Shown here: in pieces, positions 26,541-35,423 of the stretch
How the letters are laid out: each line of letters opens with the position of its first letter
Position numbering within the stretch: position 1 is the stretch's first letter
NCBI RefSeq assembly: GCF_003860405.1
Contig: NZ_CP034170.1
Span: 2,914,001-2,978,000, forward strand
DNA length: 64,000 nucleotides
Source: Nakamurella antarctica
GTDB lineage: Bacteria; Actinomycetota; Actinomycetes; Mycobacteriales; Nakamurellaceae
Direction: 5' to 3'
Made by a program: the position numbers and the translations under genes
Notes under the pieces: generated by a model
The model's database searches: none
What the model was told of the DNA's origin: nothing
What the model saw: only the letters and a program-made list of their open reading frames with translations

Positions 26541-28796
26541 GTGATGGAAGTGATGAGCCCAGAAGTAAACGATCAGGCAGCCATGGTGGTGGTGGCCAAC
26601 AGGTTGCCTTTCGATTTTGAAATGCATGCCGACGGGACTACAACCGCCAAGCAATCCCCCGGCGGTCTCGTCACCGCTCTCGAACCTATCCTGAGTCGCC
26701 GCGAAGGGGCATGGATCGGTTGGACCGGAGCGGCCGACCTCGAACTAGAACCTCAGAAGGCCGACAACCTCAGTCTGTATCCGATCATGCTCACTGCAGC
26801 GGAGGTGAAGGACTACTACGAGGGGTTCTCCAACGCAACACTGTGGCCGCTGTATCACGACGCCGTAGCCGAATCCCACTACGACAGGGCCTGGTGGCAC
26901 ACGTATGTCGCTGTCAATCAGCGCTTCGCCGAATCCGCGGCACAGGTTGCGGCGCCGGGCGCCACCGTCTGGGTGCACGACTACCAACTGCAGCTGGTGC
27001 CCGCGATGCTGCGCGAGCTGCGCCCCGATGTGCAGATCGGCTTCTTCCTCCATATTCCGTTTCCGCCTGGCGAGCTGTTCAACCGATTGCCATGGCGCAG
27101 GCAAATCGTTGCGGGGCTGATGGGCGCAGACCTCATCGGTTTCCAGCTTCCGGGGGGCGCGAAGAACTTTGTGCGGCTAGCTCGCACCCTGCTGGACGCG
27201 GATGGCAAAGGTCACCACCTGCGGTATGAGGGCCGCACCGTCAAGGTGGACTCCTTTCCCATTTCCATTGACTCCGCTGGGCTTTCGAGGCTCGCGGCAA
27301 GTCCCGTGGTGGTGGCGCAGGCCCAGAAGCTGCGCGCGGAGCTCGGCAATCCTCGCAAAATCATCCTCGGCGTCGACCGCTTGGATTACACCAAAGGCAT
27401 CAACGTTCGGCTGGCCGCGTTCGCAGAGCTGCTGGAAACGCGCGACCCCAGCGTCGACGGCGCGGTGATGGTGCAGATCGCCACCCCCAGCAGGGAACGA
27501 CTCGATTCCTATATCCGGATGCGCGAAGAGATCGAGCGTCAAGTCGGGGCCATCAACGGCAACTACGGCCGCATCGGCTCCCCTGTGGTGCACTACCTGC
27601 ACCAGTCCCTGCCGCGGGATGAGCTATCCGCTTTCTACGTCATCGCCGACGTCATGACGGTGACGCCGCTGCGTGACGGAATGAACCTGGTCGCCAAGGA
27701 ATACGTGGCGTCGAGGGTGGACGGCGGTGGCGTGCTGCTCCTCAGCGAGTTCACTGGCGCAGCCCACGAACTCAAATCAGCGCTCATGGTCAACCCGTAC
27801 GACACCGACGGCGTCAAAGATTCCTTACGAGAAGCGTTGACAATGAGCGATTCTGAGGCGGGCCGTCGAATGCGGCTGATGCGCCGCCAGGTCCTGGCCC
27901 ATGATGTCGACAGGTGGGCTGAGCGCTACCTTTCCGCGCTGGAGGGCAGCCGAAATGTGTTGGCGAAGAACGCGGCGCACCTGCCTGCCGACGTTCTCCT
28001 GTCGGTAGAGGCCATTGCAGACACTCCACGGCTGCTGGTCGCCGTGGATTTCGACGGCACCTTGGCGCCGATCGTTGACGACCCCGCAATGGCCGCGCCG
28101 AATCCCGATTCCATGGTTGCTCTGCACTCGCTCGCAGCCATCGCCGGAACCGAAGTTGCCATCATCTCCGGACGTGCGATGGCGGTGCTTCCCGAGTTGC
28201 TCGGCGGCGATCTGAGCGCCTTCCACCTCGTGGGAAGCCATGGCGCAGAAGGGGTTGCTGCCGCTGGTAGCACTCGCGGAAGCGAGATCCTGACGCCTGC
28301 CGCATCTCAACGGCTGGTCCAGCTGCGCCGGGAGCTACAGGAGCTGACGGCTGAGTTTGCCGACATCAGGTTGGAGATGAAACCGGCCGGCGTCGCCGTG
28401 CACCTGCGCGGCTCCGACGATCGCCACGCGGAAGCGGTCACTGCCAACATCGAACTCGGCCCCGCCACGTGGCCTGGCGTTCACGTGCTCCGAGGCAAGA
28501 AAGTGATTGAGCTGACGGTAATCGGGGCCGATAAGGGTCAAGCGCTAGATGCGTTGCGTCGCCGGTTCCGGGCGACTGCGGTGATCTTTATTGGCGATGA
28601 CATCACTGACGAACACGCCTTCGCCACGTTGGGCGGATCCGACTTGGGGGTCAAGGTCGGCCCGGGCACCACGACCGCCCGCACCCGGATCGACTCCCCG
28701 GAGACGGTGGCTCATCTGCTGACGGTGCTGCACATCGTCCGCGAGCAGGCCAGCCACCGCCTCGCGGCGGGCTTCGCGACAGGTTCGGCGGGCTAG
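26541..28796 (+). CDS. otsA/otsB: Fused trehalose-6-phosphate synthase/phosphatase (OtsA–OtsB)
   Basis: 751 aa. Residues 1–475 are a GT20 trehalose-6-phosphate synthase: [24 protein letters not shown] and RLDYTKGI are visible. Residues about 495–745 are a HAD-family trehalose-6-phosphate phosphatase with the nucleophile motif DFDGTLAPI (Asp at 503) and [11 protein letters not shown] near the end. Both steps from UDP- or GDP-glucose plus glucose-6-phosphate to trehalose are thus in one chain; most actinobacteria carry them as separate genes. Starts at 26541 (GTG), 26544 and 26553 are all possible. Role: osmotic and stress protection, trehalose supply. Confidence 0.95.
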   Translation: MMEVMSPEVNDQAAMVVVANRLPFDFEMHADGTTTAKQSPGGLVTALEPILSRREGAWIGWTGAADLELEPQKADNLSLYPIMLTAAEVKDYYEGFSNATLWPLYHDAVAESHYDRAWWHTYVAVNQRFAESAAQVAAPGATVWVHDYQLQLVPAMLRELRPDVQIGFFLHIPFPPGELFNRLPWRRQIVAGLMGADLIGFQLPGGAKNFVRLARTLLDADGKGHHLRYEGRTVKVDSFPISIDSAGLSRLAASPVVVAQAQKLRAELGNPRKIILGVDRLDYTKGINVRLAAFAELLETRDPSVDGAVMVQIATPSRERLDSYIRMREEIERQVGAINGNYGRIGSPVVHYLHQSLPRDELSAFYVIADVMTVTPLRDGMNLVAKEYVASRVDGGGVLLLSEFTGAAHELKSALMVNPYDTDGVKDSLREALTMSDSEAGRRMRLMRRQVLAHDVDRWAERYLSALEGSRNVLAKNAAHLPADVLLSVEAIADTPRLLVAVDFDGTLAPIVDDPAMAAPNPDSMVALHSLAAIAGTEVAIISGRAMAVLPELLGGDLSAFHLVGSHGAEGVAAAGSTRGSEILTPAASQRLVQLRRELQELTAEFADIRLEMKPAGVAVHLRGSDDRHAEAVTANIELGPATWPGVHVLRGKKVIELTVIGADKGQALDALRRRFRATAVIFIGDDITDEHAFATLGGSDLGVKVGPGTTTARTRIDSPETVAHLLTVLHIVREQASHRLAAGFATGSAG

Positions 28797-28825
28797 GTCG
28801 GTTGCGCTGCCCTTGCCGGGCGTGC

Positions 28826-28968
28826 CCGCGTGCCGGGTCCGCGTGCCGGGTCCGCTTGCCGGGTCCGCGTGCCGGGTCCGCGTGCCGGGTCCGCGTGCCG
28901 GGTCCGCGTGCCGGGTCCGCTTGCCGGGTCCGCGTGCCGGGTCCGCTTGCCGGGTCCGCGTGCCGGGT
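28826..28968. repeat. Eleven 13-bp tandem repeats
   Basis: Eleven head-to-tail copies of CCGCGTGCCGGGT, three of which (units 3, 8 and 10) read CCGCTTGCCGGGT. There are no spacers. The array lies 30 bases after the OtsA–OtsB stop and ends seven bases before a palindromic element. Since 13 is not a multiple of three, the repeat is unlikely to be coding. A variable-number tandem repeat is the best reading. Confidence 0.92.
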
Positions 28969-28975
28969 TACCCCG

Positions 28976-29033
28976 CCGAGTGGTCGCTGAGCCCCGGAAA
29001 TCCGGCCGCGGACGGGGCTGAGCGACCACTCGG
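28976..29033. repeat. Dispersed palindromic element, copy 1
   Basis: Arms at 28976–28996 and 29013–29033 (21 bp, one mismatch) carry the sequence CCGAGTGGTCGCTGAGCCCC and its near-complement around a 16-base loop. Two further copies are at 29721–29778 and 46665–46722. It interrupts the 3' side of a degraded HEAT-repeat gene. I infer a REP- or MITE-like family; it could also form a transcript-stabilising hairpin. Confidence 0.88.
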
Positions 29034-29039
29034 CCGGAA

Positions 29040-29499
29040 ATGTCGGAGAAGAGGCCCCCAACCCACAGCCACTCGGCTGGCAGCGGAACAACCCCATCAG
29101 CCAGTAGCTACCGGCATATTCTTCGTATTCGGCTCTCCCAAGCAGCCGGGCACGCAATTCCGACGGCCTCCGCAGATACTTCCAGCCCCACATTGCTCGG
29201 CCGCGGACGCTGGATTCGTCATCGAACCGCAGTCTGGCCAACAGTGGCAGGACAGTCTCGCCGCCTAGAAATGCCAAAGTTTAAGCGGCTGTGTTGCGAA
29301 CTGCGGGATCGTCATCGGATTCAAGGATCCCCACGAGCGCGGTATAAGCGGCCCGCCTTACCGACCGGGTTGGAGCCCTCCCGTGTCCAAACGTTTTACC
29401 AAGTGCCTCCGCAGTCGACCCACGAACGCCCAGAACCGGATCCTTCAAGGCCTCGATCAGTGGGTTCACCGTCGCCCAGCCCCCACCCGGAATAGCCAA
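29040..29499 (-). pseudogene. Degraded HEAT-repeat protein gene
   Basis: In one minus-strand frame the translation reads NPLIEALKDPVLGVRGSTAE, then TALVGILESDDDPAVRNTAA, an in-frame TAA (29281–29283), and then TLAFLGGETVLPLLARLRFDDESS. These are HEAT/PBS-lyase-like repeats on both sides of the stop. The 5' end has no usable start (TGA directly precedes 29499), and the 3' end runs into the palindromic element. It is therefore truncated at both ends and carries a nonsense codon. The 29500–29720 stretch upstream shows no further clear domain. Confidence 0.65.
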
Positions 29500-29720
29500 T
29501 CATGTCGCAAATCAGCTCACTGACAGGGGATTCAACGCTGACGACGGCGCCAGGATTTTCGCCTCCACGCTGGAGCCGGTCTCCAGCCGCGCCCGAGTGC
29601 TGCGGCCCGCAGCCGGGTCCGGCAACAGCTCTTGAGGCCGCTCAAGAAAATCTACTATTTCCTCAGATGAGGACTACAGGTGTCCCACCTGCTTCCCCCA
29701 GGAATCGTCCATTAACCCCG

Positions 29721-29778
29721 CCGAGTGGTCGCTCAGCCCCGGAAAACCGACCGAAGACGGGGCTCAGCGACCACTCGG
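29721..29778. repeat. Dispersed palindromic element, copy 2
   Basis: Arms at 29721–29741 and 29758–29778 match those of the copy at 28976 almost base for base; the single arm mismatch sits at the same position. The flanks CCCCG before and GGCCG after are shared. It lies 30 bases past the end of the L28 gene on the minus strand and could act as its transcript-end hairpin. Confidence 0.88.
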
Positions 29779-29807
29779 CCGAAAATCCGCCGGGCCACAG
29801 AAGCGGC

Positions 29808-30044
29808 TTAAAGCTTGTCGCCTCTCGCAAGGATCTGAGCTACGACCGCATCGATGCCTAGCCGGTCGATCACACCCAATCCTTTGGCGCTGACCTGCAG
29901 ACGCACCACCCGGCCCAAACTGGGGACATAAAAGCGCCTCCGTTGGATATTGGGGTTCCAGCGTCGGGAGGCGCGAACGTGGCTGTGCGACACGTTTTTG
30001 CCGAAACTTGGCGATCGTCCAGTTACCTGGCAGTGAGCAGACAT
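29808..30044 (-). CDS. rpmB: Ribosomal protein L28, zinc-free (C−) paralogue
   Basis: 78 aa. L28 signature [28 protein letters not shown] at residues 5–32. The zinc-binding form has two CxxC pairs; here only Cys5 remains, so it does not bind zinc. Such C− paralogues replace the zinc forms on the ribosome under zinc starvation and are usually repressed by Zur. Last gene of the minus-strand operon L33–CobW-like–L36–L28. Confidence 0.93.
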   Translation of the reverse strand: MSAHCQVTGRSPSFGKNVSHSHVRASRRWNPNIQRRRFYVPSLGRVVRLQVSAKGLGVIDRLGIDAVVAQILARGDKL

Positions 30045-30085
30045 TGTTGTCCTTCGTCGTAATTGTTTCTATGTCGGGTCAGGCT

Positions 30086-30208
30086 TCAGCCCTGCCGGGC
30101 TTTCCATTTCGGATTCTTCTTATTGATGACGAACGTCTTGCCGTGCCTGCGCACAACGATCGATCCCTCTTTGAGTTTCAGCGCCCGCAGCGATGCTCGT
30201 ACTTTCAT
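30086..30208 (-). CDS. rpmJ: Ribosomal protein L36, zinc-free paralogue
   Basis: 40 aa, a short gene starting at ATG 30208 with GGAG eight bases upstream. The sequence [11 protein letters not shown], then [23 protein letters not shown], matches the type-B (YkgO-like) L36. The Cys3-His zinc site of normal L36 is absent and there is no Cys. It sits between the CobW-like gene and L28 in the same minus-strand operon. Under zinc limitation it would replace the zinc-binding L36. Confidence 0.93.
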   Translation of the reverse strand: MKVRASLRALKLKEGSIVVRRHGKTFVINKKNPKWKARQG

Positions 30209-30238
30209 TAGTTTTGCTCCTTCGGTGATGAGTGGGTG

Positions 30239-31324
30239 TTAAGCAACTGATTCGGCCTCGCCCAGCCAGTCGTCCAATTCGTCTCCCTGTTGAATCCAGT
30301 GCTGGCGTCCTTTGGCGAGTTCCGCCTCGGTCATCACGATTCGATCGAAAGTAGACCGGATCCGCATCCGGTCATCATCGATGCCGGTGAAGATCAGTTG
30401 GGTTGATGGACGAGTGCCCTCCCATGAGCCAGCGTCGCCGACACTCACCTGGCCGCCCGCGCCATCCCACATTCCTACAGTGACCGGACGACTGGCCAGA
30501 TAAAAACGGCCACGGCTGCGGATACGCCCAGCACCCAATTTCTCGATCATCTCGAAGAACCTGCCCGGGTGGAAAGGTTTGCTGGACTTCAAATTTAGGG
30601 ACCAGACGCCATGGGCATCGCCCGCCGTGGGCGGCTGCACGCAACGGGGGTCCAGCCTTGCCTCGGCGTTAGTTCGGCGGTGGCGGTTGGCAAATAGCGC
30701 GTGGGCATCGATCTCGAAAAGGTCTTGCTGCCCGCTCTTGTGTCCGCGGAGGTGCTGAACCATGGTGAGACCTGCTGCGTCGTCGCCAACGGTGAGCGTG
30801 AGGTCGGCTTGTCCGATCTGTGCGGCCAGCGCTTCTCCGACACTGCGATTGTCATCGCGGCCAATCGATAAGGCGCGCTCGATCAACAGGTCATCACCCA
30901 TCAGGTCGGGGATCAGCTGCGCCGAATCAACCACCGTGATCGCCGCTCTCAGCGAGATGCCCAGCTCCCGCGCAGTTCGCACGTCCGCTAGCGGCCGGGT
31001 CACCGGCGTAGATTCCGCGGTCAGCGGGGAGAGCAGAATAATTCGTTTCCATCTGTTCTGCTCAACGAGGTCGGCAATTGCTGGCAACATGTCCTCGCGA
31101 ACGGCACACCCCATGCACGTGTGATCCAACATCTGGCTTGACCGCTGGACAACACCCGTCTCATCGCTAACCACCCGGTGCAGTTCACCCGAATCGGGAT
31201 CAAGATCCTGCCGGAGCACCACAGTGCCTGACGACCCGCTCATGGCGGCGAAAACTGCGGAGTCGCGCAACACCTGATCGATGGTTGAGACAACGATCAG
31301 CGGCATTAAGCCGGCATCTGCCAT
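30239..31324 (-). CDS. CobW-like protein lacking the P-loop
   Basis: 361 aa. The CobW-type central motif TCMGCAVREDML (CxxC metal site) is at about residues 69–80, and a CobW C-terminal domain follows (VWSLNLKSSKPFHPGRFFEMIEKL). The N-terminus reads LIVVSTIDQVLRDSAVFAAM where GTPase members have GxxGxGKT, so no Walker A is present. M. tuberculosis Rv0106, encoded beside C− ribosomal proteins, appears to have the same arrangement. It is coupled to L33 (stop and start one base apart). Likely role: zinc allocation or ribosome remodelling in zinc starvation; the mechanism is not clear without nucleotide binding. Confidence 0.85.
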   Translation of the reverse strand: MADAGLMPLIVVSTIDQVLRDSAVFAAMSGSSGTVVLRQDLDPDSGELHRVVSDETGVVQRSSQMLDHTCMGCAVREDMLPAIADLVEQNRWKRIILLSPLTAESTPVTRPLADVRTARELGISLRAAITVVDSAQLIPDLMGDDLLIERALSIGRDDNRSVGEALAAQIGQADLTLTVGDDAAGLTMVQHLRGHKSGQQDLFEIDAHALFANRHRRTNAEARLDPRCVQPPTAGDAHGVWSLNLKSSKPFHPGRFFEMIEKLGAGRIRSRGRFYLASRPVTVGMWDGAGGQVSVGDAGSWEGTRPSTQLIFTGIDDDRMRIRSTFDRIVMTEAELAKGRQHWIQQGDELDDWLGEAESVA

Positions 31325-31325
31325 G

Positions 31326-31493
31326 TCAGCGCTCCTCTTTGAACTCGACGTGGCGCCGGATCTTCGGGTCGAACTTTCGCAGAACCAGGCGGTCCGGATC
31401 GTTGCGACGATTCTTGCGGGTCACGTAGGTGTAGCCCGTTCCGGCTGTGGACTTTAATTTCACGATTGGCCGAATCTCGTTCCTTGCCAACAC
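31326..31493 (-). CDS. rpmG: Ribosomal protein L33, zinc-free paralogue
   Basis: 55 aa from GTG 31493 (or 54 from the adjacent TTG), preceded by AAGGGA. The sequence [19 protein letters not shown], then [20 protein letters not shown], is the cysteine-free form of L33. First gene of the minus-strand zinc-starvation operon; its promoter region shares the palindrome at 31539–31555 with the divergent L31 operon. Confidence 0.95.
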   Translation of the reverse strand: MLARNEIRPIVKLKSTAGTGYTYVTRKNRRNDPDRLVLRKFDPKIRRHVEFKEER

Positions 31494-31538
31494 ATTTCCC
31501 TTCTGATGGGTTCGTTCGATCCGAACCGTCTATTGTTA

Positions 31539-31555
31539 ACGATACTCGTTCTCGT
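31539..31555 (+). promoter_or_regulatory. Candidate Zur box between divergent C− ribosomal operons
   Basis: ACGATACTCGTTCTCGT is a 17-bp palindrome (6 of 8 arm pairs). It matches the site at the RiPP precursor promoter at 13 of 17 positions and the site upstream of znuA in centre and outer bases. For the L31 operon, TTGTTA (31534–31539) and TACTGT (31556–31561) form a −35/−10 pair with the box in the spacer. A second repeat, TACTG–3 nt–CAGTA, follows at 31556–31568. Zur binding is inferred from the genes controlled. Confidence 0.7.
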
Positions 31556-31611
31556 TACTGTTACAGTAGCACTCGACTATCCCAACCTCACCACTCTCAG
31601 GAGCAGCACTC

Positions 31612-31869
31612 ATGAAACCCGGCATCCACCCCGCGTACAGACCTGTGGTCTTCCGCGACGCCACGACCGGCGAACAATTCCTCACCAAATCCACGGCTGA
31701 CAGCGATAAGCAGGTCGTGTGGACAAACGGCAACACCTACCCACTCATCACTGTGGATGTCACCAGTGCCTCCCACCCGTTCTGGACAGGAACGGCCAGA
31801 ATCGTCGATACAGCGGGCCAGGTGGAGAAGTTCAATCGCCGGTACGGCCAACGAAAGCGAGCCATCTAA
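31612..31869 (+). CDS. rpmE2: Ribosomal protein L31 type B, zinc-free
   Basis: 85 aa. Type-B L31: [32 protein letters not shown] and RRYGQR are hallmarks, and the CxxC zinc site of type A is absent. An AGGAG ribosome binding site precedes the ATG. Its stop overlaps the L32 start (TAATG). It opens the plus-strand operon that appears to continue into the FecBCD-type importer, linking zinc-free ribosomes to metallophore uptake. Confidence 0.96.
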   Translation: MKPGIHPAYRPVVFRDATTGEQFLTKSTADSDKQVVWTNGNTYPLITVDVTSASHPFWTGTARIVDTAGQVEKFNRRYGQRKRAI

Positions 31870-32033
31870 TGGCCGTCCCGAAGCGGCGGAAGTCCCGCTC
31901 TCGCACCCACTCTCGCCGATCCCAGTGGAAGACGACGGCTGCGGACTTGGTGCCGGTCACCATTTCTGGAAAGCAAGTTTTGATTCCGCGAAGGCTGATT
32001 ACTTTCTTCCATCGGCACCCAGAAGAACTCTGA
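31869..32033 (+). CDS. rpmF: Ribosomal protein L32, zinc-free paralogue
   Basis: 54 aa, starting [20 protein letters not shown], the L32 N-terminus. The four Cys of zinc-binding L32 are missing; the end reads [17 protein letters not shown]. It overlaps L31 by one base. An 82-base gap with no terminator leads to the substrate-binding protein gene, so read-through into the transporter is likely. Confidence 0.93.
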   Translation: MAVPKRRKSRSRTHSRRSQWKTTAADLVPVTISGKQVLIPRRLITFFHRHPEEL

Positions 32034-32115
32034 GGTCGAGCCCTCCACGAGTCCGCGAGCGGGTCTGATCACCATCCGGTTTCGCAACAAACCCCCTACT
32101 AGCTTGGAGAACATC

Positions 32116-33294
32116 ATGATTTCCCCGCACTTCTACGCCGCTACCTCAGGGCGCCGGTCATCAAGCCGGTCACGACACAAGGCGCCGAAGGTCCTGTGGG
32201 CCTCGATGGCCATCATCGGACTCGCTGTGGCTGGCTGCGGGACCGCAACGGAAACACCCACCGCCGCATCCAGCAGTTCAGTTGCTGTTACCTCAGAAAC
32301 GAGTAGTGCTCCGGCGTCCACCTCATCTTCAGCAGCCGCCGAAAGCATGAGTTCAAGCGCCGCCGAAACCTCGGCTGCCATGAGTTCGGAAGAGGTTTCC
32401 GCTAGCGCTCCTGGCATGGAAGGTGGCAGCGCCACCCCCGTCACCCCGGTGCTTTCAATCACCAACGCCGACGGCACAGAAATCACCTTCGACAAGATCC
32501 CCGAGCGAATCGTCTGCCTCACCGGGCTCTGTGACGACGTGCTGTTTGAACTAGGCTTGGTTCCGGTGGGAACCAGTACTCCAGGACTTCTGGCATTGCC
32601 GGAATACCTTGGTGCTGAGAGCGCTTCGATCACTTCCATTACCGGAAGCTTCGGCGGCGAGGATGTCGAGTCCATCGCTGCTTTGACGCCAGATCTCGTG
32701 GTGGGCTTGGCCGGGGCGCACGACCAAATGAGCCCGTCGGTGGTGCAATTCGCTCCGCTGCTTTTATTGGACGTCACCAGCTACGAGGACTCGATTTCCT
32801 ACCTTCGCTCGTTTGGCGCACTTTTGGATAAAGCAGACGAACAAGTGATCGCCGAAAACTCCTTCAACGCTAGCCTTGCGAAAGCGCGAGAGGCTAGCAG
32901 CGCTGGCGGCCTGAAGAAAATGAAAGCGTTGACGATGTACGCAAGCGGCGGCGGCACCGGCGTTAATACCTCTGACGACCTGCTCGGCGGACTGATGTCA
33001 GAGATCTTCGAATACCCATGGCCTAATAAGGGTGGCGGCTGGGACACTGCACAGGCATACAGCACTGAAGAAATCCTTGCGGTGAACCCAGACATTATCT
33101 TCATCCAGTCGTTCACCGCTGATGCAGCAGCTCCCAAATATTCGCAAGAGCTGGCTGATAACCCGGTCTGGTCCCGAATTGCTGCTGTGCAGTCGGGCAA
33201 GGTGATCGAGGTCGACACCGCACTGTGGACCGCGGGTCGCGGACCACGAGCGTTGAGCCTCGTCCTCGACGAGGCAGTGGCTGCAGCCTCCTAA
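32116..33294 (+). CDS. Metallophore ABC importer, substrate-binding lipoprotein (FecB/TroA-type)
   Basis: 392 aa from ATG 32116, with TTGGAG six bases upstream. A long signal sequence ends in the lipobox LAVAGC, then a Ser/Ala-rich linker of about 80 residues (low complexity, cell-wall spacer), then a Peripla_BP_2 domain (KIPERIVCLTG, IAALTPDLVVGL, NPDIIFIQSF). Proteins of this class bind siderophores, haem or cobalamin rather than free metal ions. The gene follows zinc-free L31/L32 and precedes two FecCD permeases and an ATPase. I infer uptake of a zinc-bound small molecule, possibly the product of the convergent RiPP cluster. Confidence 0.88.
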   Translation: MISPHFYAATSGRRSSSRSRHKAPKVLWASMAIIGLAVAGCGTATETPTAASSSSVAVTSETSSAPASTSSSAAAESMSSSAAETSAAMSSEEVSASAPGMEGGSATPVTPVLSITNADGTEITFDKIPERIVCLTGLCDDVLFELGLVPVGTSTPGLLALPEYLGAESASITSITGSFGGEDVESIAALTPDLVVGLAGAHDQMSPSVVQFAPLLLLDVTSYEDSISYLRSFGALLDKADEQVIAENSFNASLAKAREASSAGGLKKMKALTMYASGGGTGVNTSDDLLGGLMSEIFEYPWPNKGGGWDTAQAYSTEEILAVNPDIIFIQSFTADAAAPKYSQELADNPVWSRIAAVQSGKVIEVDTALWTAGRGPRALSLVLDEAVAAAS

Positions 33295-33330
33295 CGGTCG
33301 ATCGGCGAACTGCACTCGAAATAAGTACAC

Positions 33331-34389
33331 ATGACTTATCGCCGTTGGGCGGTGATCGGCATGGCCATCGCGTTAATGGCCGTGTCGGTTGCCGCCCTCT
33401 GCATCGGTAATCCAATGCTCGCCCCTACCAGCCTATTTTCCGTTCTGGGCCAACCCGATTCCTTGGAATACGTGGTTCTTTTCGAGCTCCGCCTGCCTCG
33501 CCTCTTACTCGGCGCCGCGGCTGGCGCCGCCTTCGCAGTTGCAGGTTTACTGCTCCAGGAATCGTTGCGTAACCCGCTGGCCGTGCCAGAACTACTCGGT
33601 GTGGCCCCGGGTGCGGCTCTGGTGGTCGCGACCATCGTCGTGCTGGGAATCCCGGTACCCACAGCGTGGTTGCCAGTACTGAGCCTCATCGGCGCGCTGA
33701 GCGGAGGCATACTCACGCTGAGCATTGCTCGCCGAATGACCACCCCGACCGCCGTATTGCTGGGTGGTTCTGCGGTCTCGGCCGCACTCGGCGCTTTGGT
33801 GGTGGCGGTCGTAGCGATGGGCGAACAGCTGCAGATCCAAACCTTGTTGCGCTATCTCAGCGGCAGCCTCGCCGGATTGACCTGGCCGCAGGTCAGCCCG
33901 AGCCTGATCTGGCTGCTCTGCTTGATCCCCCTCACCGTTTTGGCGGTCCCTGCTCTGGGCGTGCTCCGGCTCGGCGAGGAGGTGGCGGCCAGCCTAGGGA
34001 TCAAGGTGTCTAGAACGAGACTGTTAATTCTGTTTCTGGCAGCGTTGCTGGTAGCCATTCCAGTATCGGTCTGCGGTCCCATTGCTTGGGTCGGCTTTCT
34101 GGCGCCACATCTGGCCCGTCGGTTGTTCCCGCTCGCCAGCGCGAAGGTCTGGATTCCGATGAGCGCGCTTGCTGGCGCTGTCTTCACCACCACCGCAGAT
34201 CTCGCTGCGCGCACTGTCTTTACTCCACTGGAAACCCCCGTGGGCGGTTGGACAGCAATCATTGGAGTGAGCGTGGGCGCAGTCCTGCTGGGCCGCCGAC
34301 GCCGCAATGCACGTCACAGCAGTGCAGGTCGCACCAGCGCAGACAAGCAACAAGCTGTTACTCCTGCGATCGACGGCCCCGGAAGATGA
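33331..34389 (+). CDS. FecCD-family metallophore ABC permease 1
   Basis: 352 aa. BtuC/FecCD permease with about nine to ten hydrophobic helices. Family motifs visible: RLPRLLLGAAAGAAFAVAGLLLQ, NPLAVPELLGVAPGAAL and GPIAWVGFLAPHLARRL. The last overlaps the usual coupling region, and a basic, polar tail follows (residues 318–352). ATGA overlap with the second permease. It forms a heterodimeric channel with that permease for a chelate delivered by the lipoprotein. Confidence 0.93.
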   Translation: MTYRRWAVIGMAIALMAVSVAALCIGNPMLAPTSLFSVLGQPDSLEYVVLFELRLPRLLLGAAAGAAFAVAGLLLQESLRNPLAVPELLGVAPGAALVVATIVVLGIPVPTAWLPVLSLIGALSGGILTLSIARRMTTPTAVLLGGSAVSAALGALVVAVVAMGEQLQIQTLLRYLSGSLAGLTWPQVSPSLIWLLCLIPLTVLAVPALGVLRLGEEVAASLGIKVSRTRLLILFLAALLVAIPVSVCGPIAWVGFLAPHLARRLFPLASAKVWIPMSALAGAVFTTTADLAARTVFTPLETPVGGWTAIIGVSVGAVLLGRRRRNARHSSAGRTSADKQQAVTPAIDGPGR

Positions 34390-35423
34390 AACTCGCCAAG
34401 AAGTCTTTACTCGGCTCGGGGGAGACCCGCCATGGGCGCACCGTGGCGGTGCTGGTCCTGCTGGCGTTCTTGGCCGCGATGGCCGACCTCATGTTGGGCC
34501 GCGGCTTTTCTGTTCCTCGATTTATTCCTGCTCTGTCCGATTCCAGCTCGGTGGAAGGTCAGATCCTGCGCCTGGTGCGCCTTCCACGAGTGGCGACCGC
34601 GGCCTTGAGCGGCGCCGGGCTTGGTGTTGCGGGGTTGATCCTGCAGGCTGTGCTGCGTAATCCACTGGCCTCCCCCGAACTCACCGGCGTCAACCCAGCA
34701 GCAGTTCTCGGAGTGATAGTCGCTATTAGCTTTTCCCTGGTCAGGCTGGATTCGGCGATGGGCCTGCTTTCAGCAGCTCTGATCGGCGGCCTGCTGGGGG
34801 GGGCTATCAGCTATCTCTTGACCAATCGGCTCGGCTCGCACCAGTTGATCCTGGTGGGCGTGCTTACAGCCGCCGTAACCGGCGGGGTGACGGTGTTGTT
34901 CCTGTCGTTGAACTCTTCCCAGTTCGGCAATGTGCTCCGGTGGCTCGTCGGGTCGGTGGACGGCCGAACCTGGGAGAACCTCCGGTACGCCGCGCCCTGG
35001 ATACTGGCATGGATACTGGTAGTTGCGCTCTTCAGCGGTGTCCTACCTATCATCGCAGGTGGCGACTCCCATGCTGCCGGCCTCGGCGTTGCCCTGCTGG
35101 CCGCCCGCGGACTGCTGCTTTTTGCCGCGGTGGCGTTAATCGCCGGTTCCGCGGCCTTGGCAGGCGCCATTAGCTTTATCGGTCTGGGCGTGCCACATAT
35201 CGTCCGAGCACTCGTCGGCGGCCAATCGCGGTGGGCGGTGCCCGCTGCGGCGCTGGTCGGGTCGATCTTGCTGTGCGCCTGCGATGCGCTCGCCCAATTC
35301 GGTACCGGCATTATCGCCGCCTCCGACATATCCCAACGGGCCGGACTTCCTGCCGGGGCGGTAGCCGCGCTGATCGGCGCGGGCGCCCTGGTGTGGGCGG
35401 CCAGAAAGCTTGATAAGCAATGA
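34386..35423 (+). CDS. FecCD-family metallophore ABC permease 2
   Basis: 345 aa from ATG 34386, which overlaps the previous stop (ATGA); the frame is open 100 codons upstream, but that part is a shadow of permease 1. FecCD motifs: RLPRVATAALSGAGLGVAGLILQ, NPLASPELTGVNPAAVLG and GAISFIGLGVPHIVRALVG. Pairs with permease 1. Its stop overlaps the ATPase start. Confidence 0.93.
   Translation: MKLAKKSLLGSGETRHGRTVAVLVLLAFLAAMADLMLGRGFSVPRFIPALSDSSSVEGQILRLVRLPRVATAALSGAGLGVAGLILQAVLRNPLASPELTGVNPAAVLGVIVAISFSLVRLDSAMGLLSAALIGGLLGGAISYLLTNRLGSHQLILVGVLTAAVTGGVTVLFLSLNSSQFGNVLRWLVGSVDGRTWENLRYAAPWILAWILVVALFSGVLPIIAGGDSHAAGLGVALLAARGLLLFAAVALIAGSAALAGAISFIGLGVPHIVRALVGGQSRWAVPAAALVGSILLCACDALAQFGTGIIAASDISQRAGLPAGAVAALIGAGALVWAARKLDKQ

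Noticed and set aside
28826-28968. CRISPR array
   Set aside because: Units are 13 bp and head to tail without spacers, and there are no cas genes. A tandem repeat explains it.
28651-29277. 208-residue minus-strand protein spanning HEAT fragment, palindrome and 13-bp repeats
   Set aside because: Only the first 65 residues resemble HEAT repeats; the rest is translated repeat DNA and the antisense of otsB, and an in-frame stop lies upstream.
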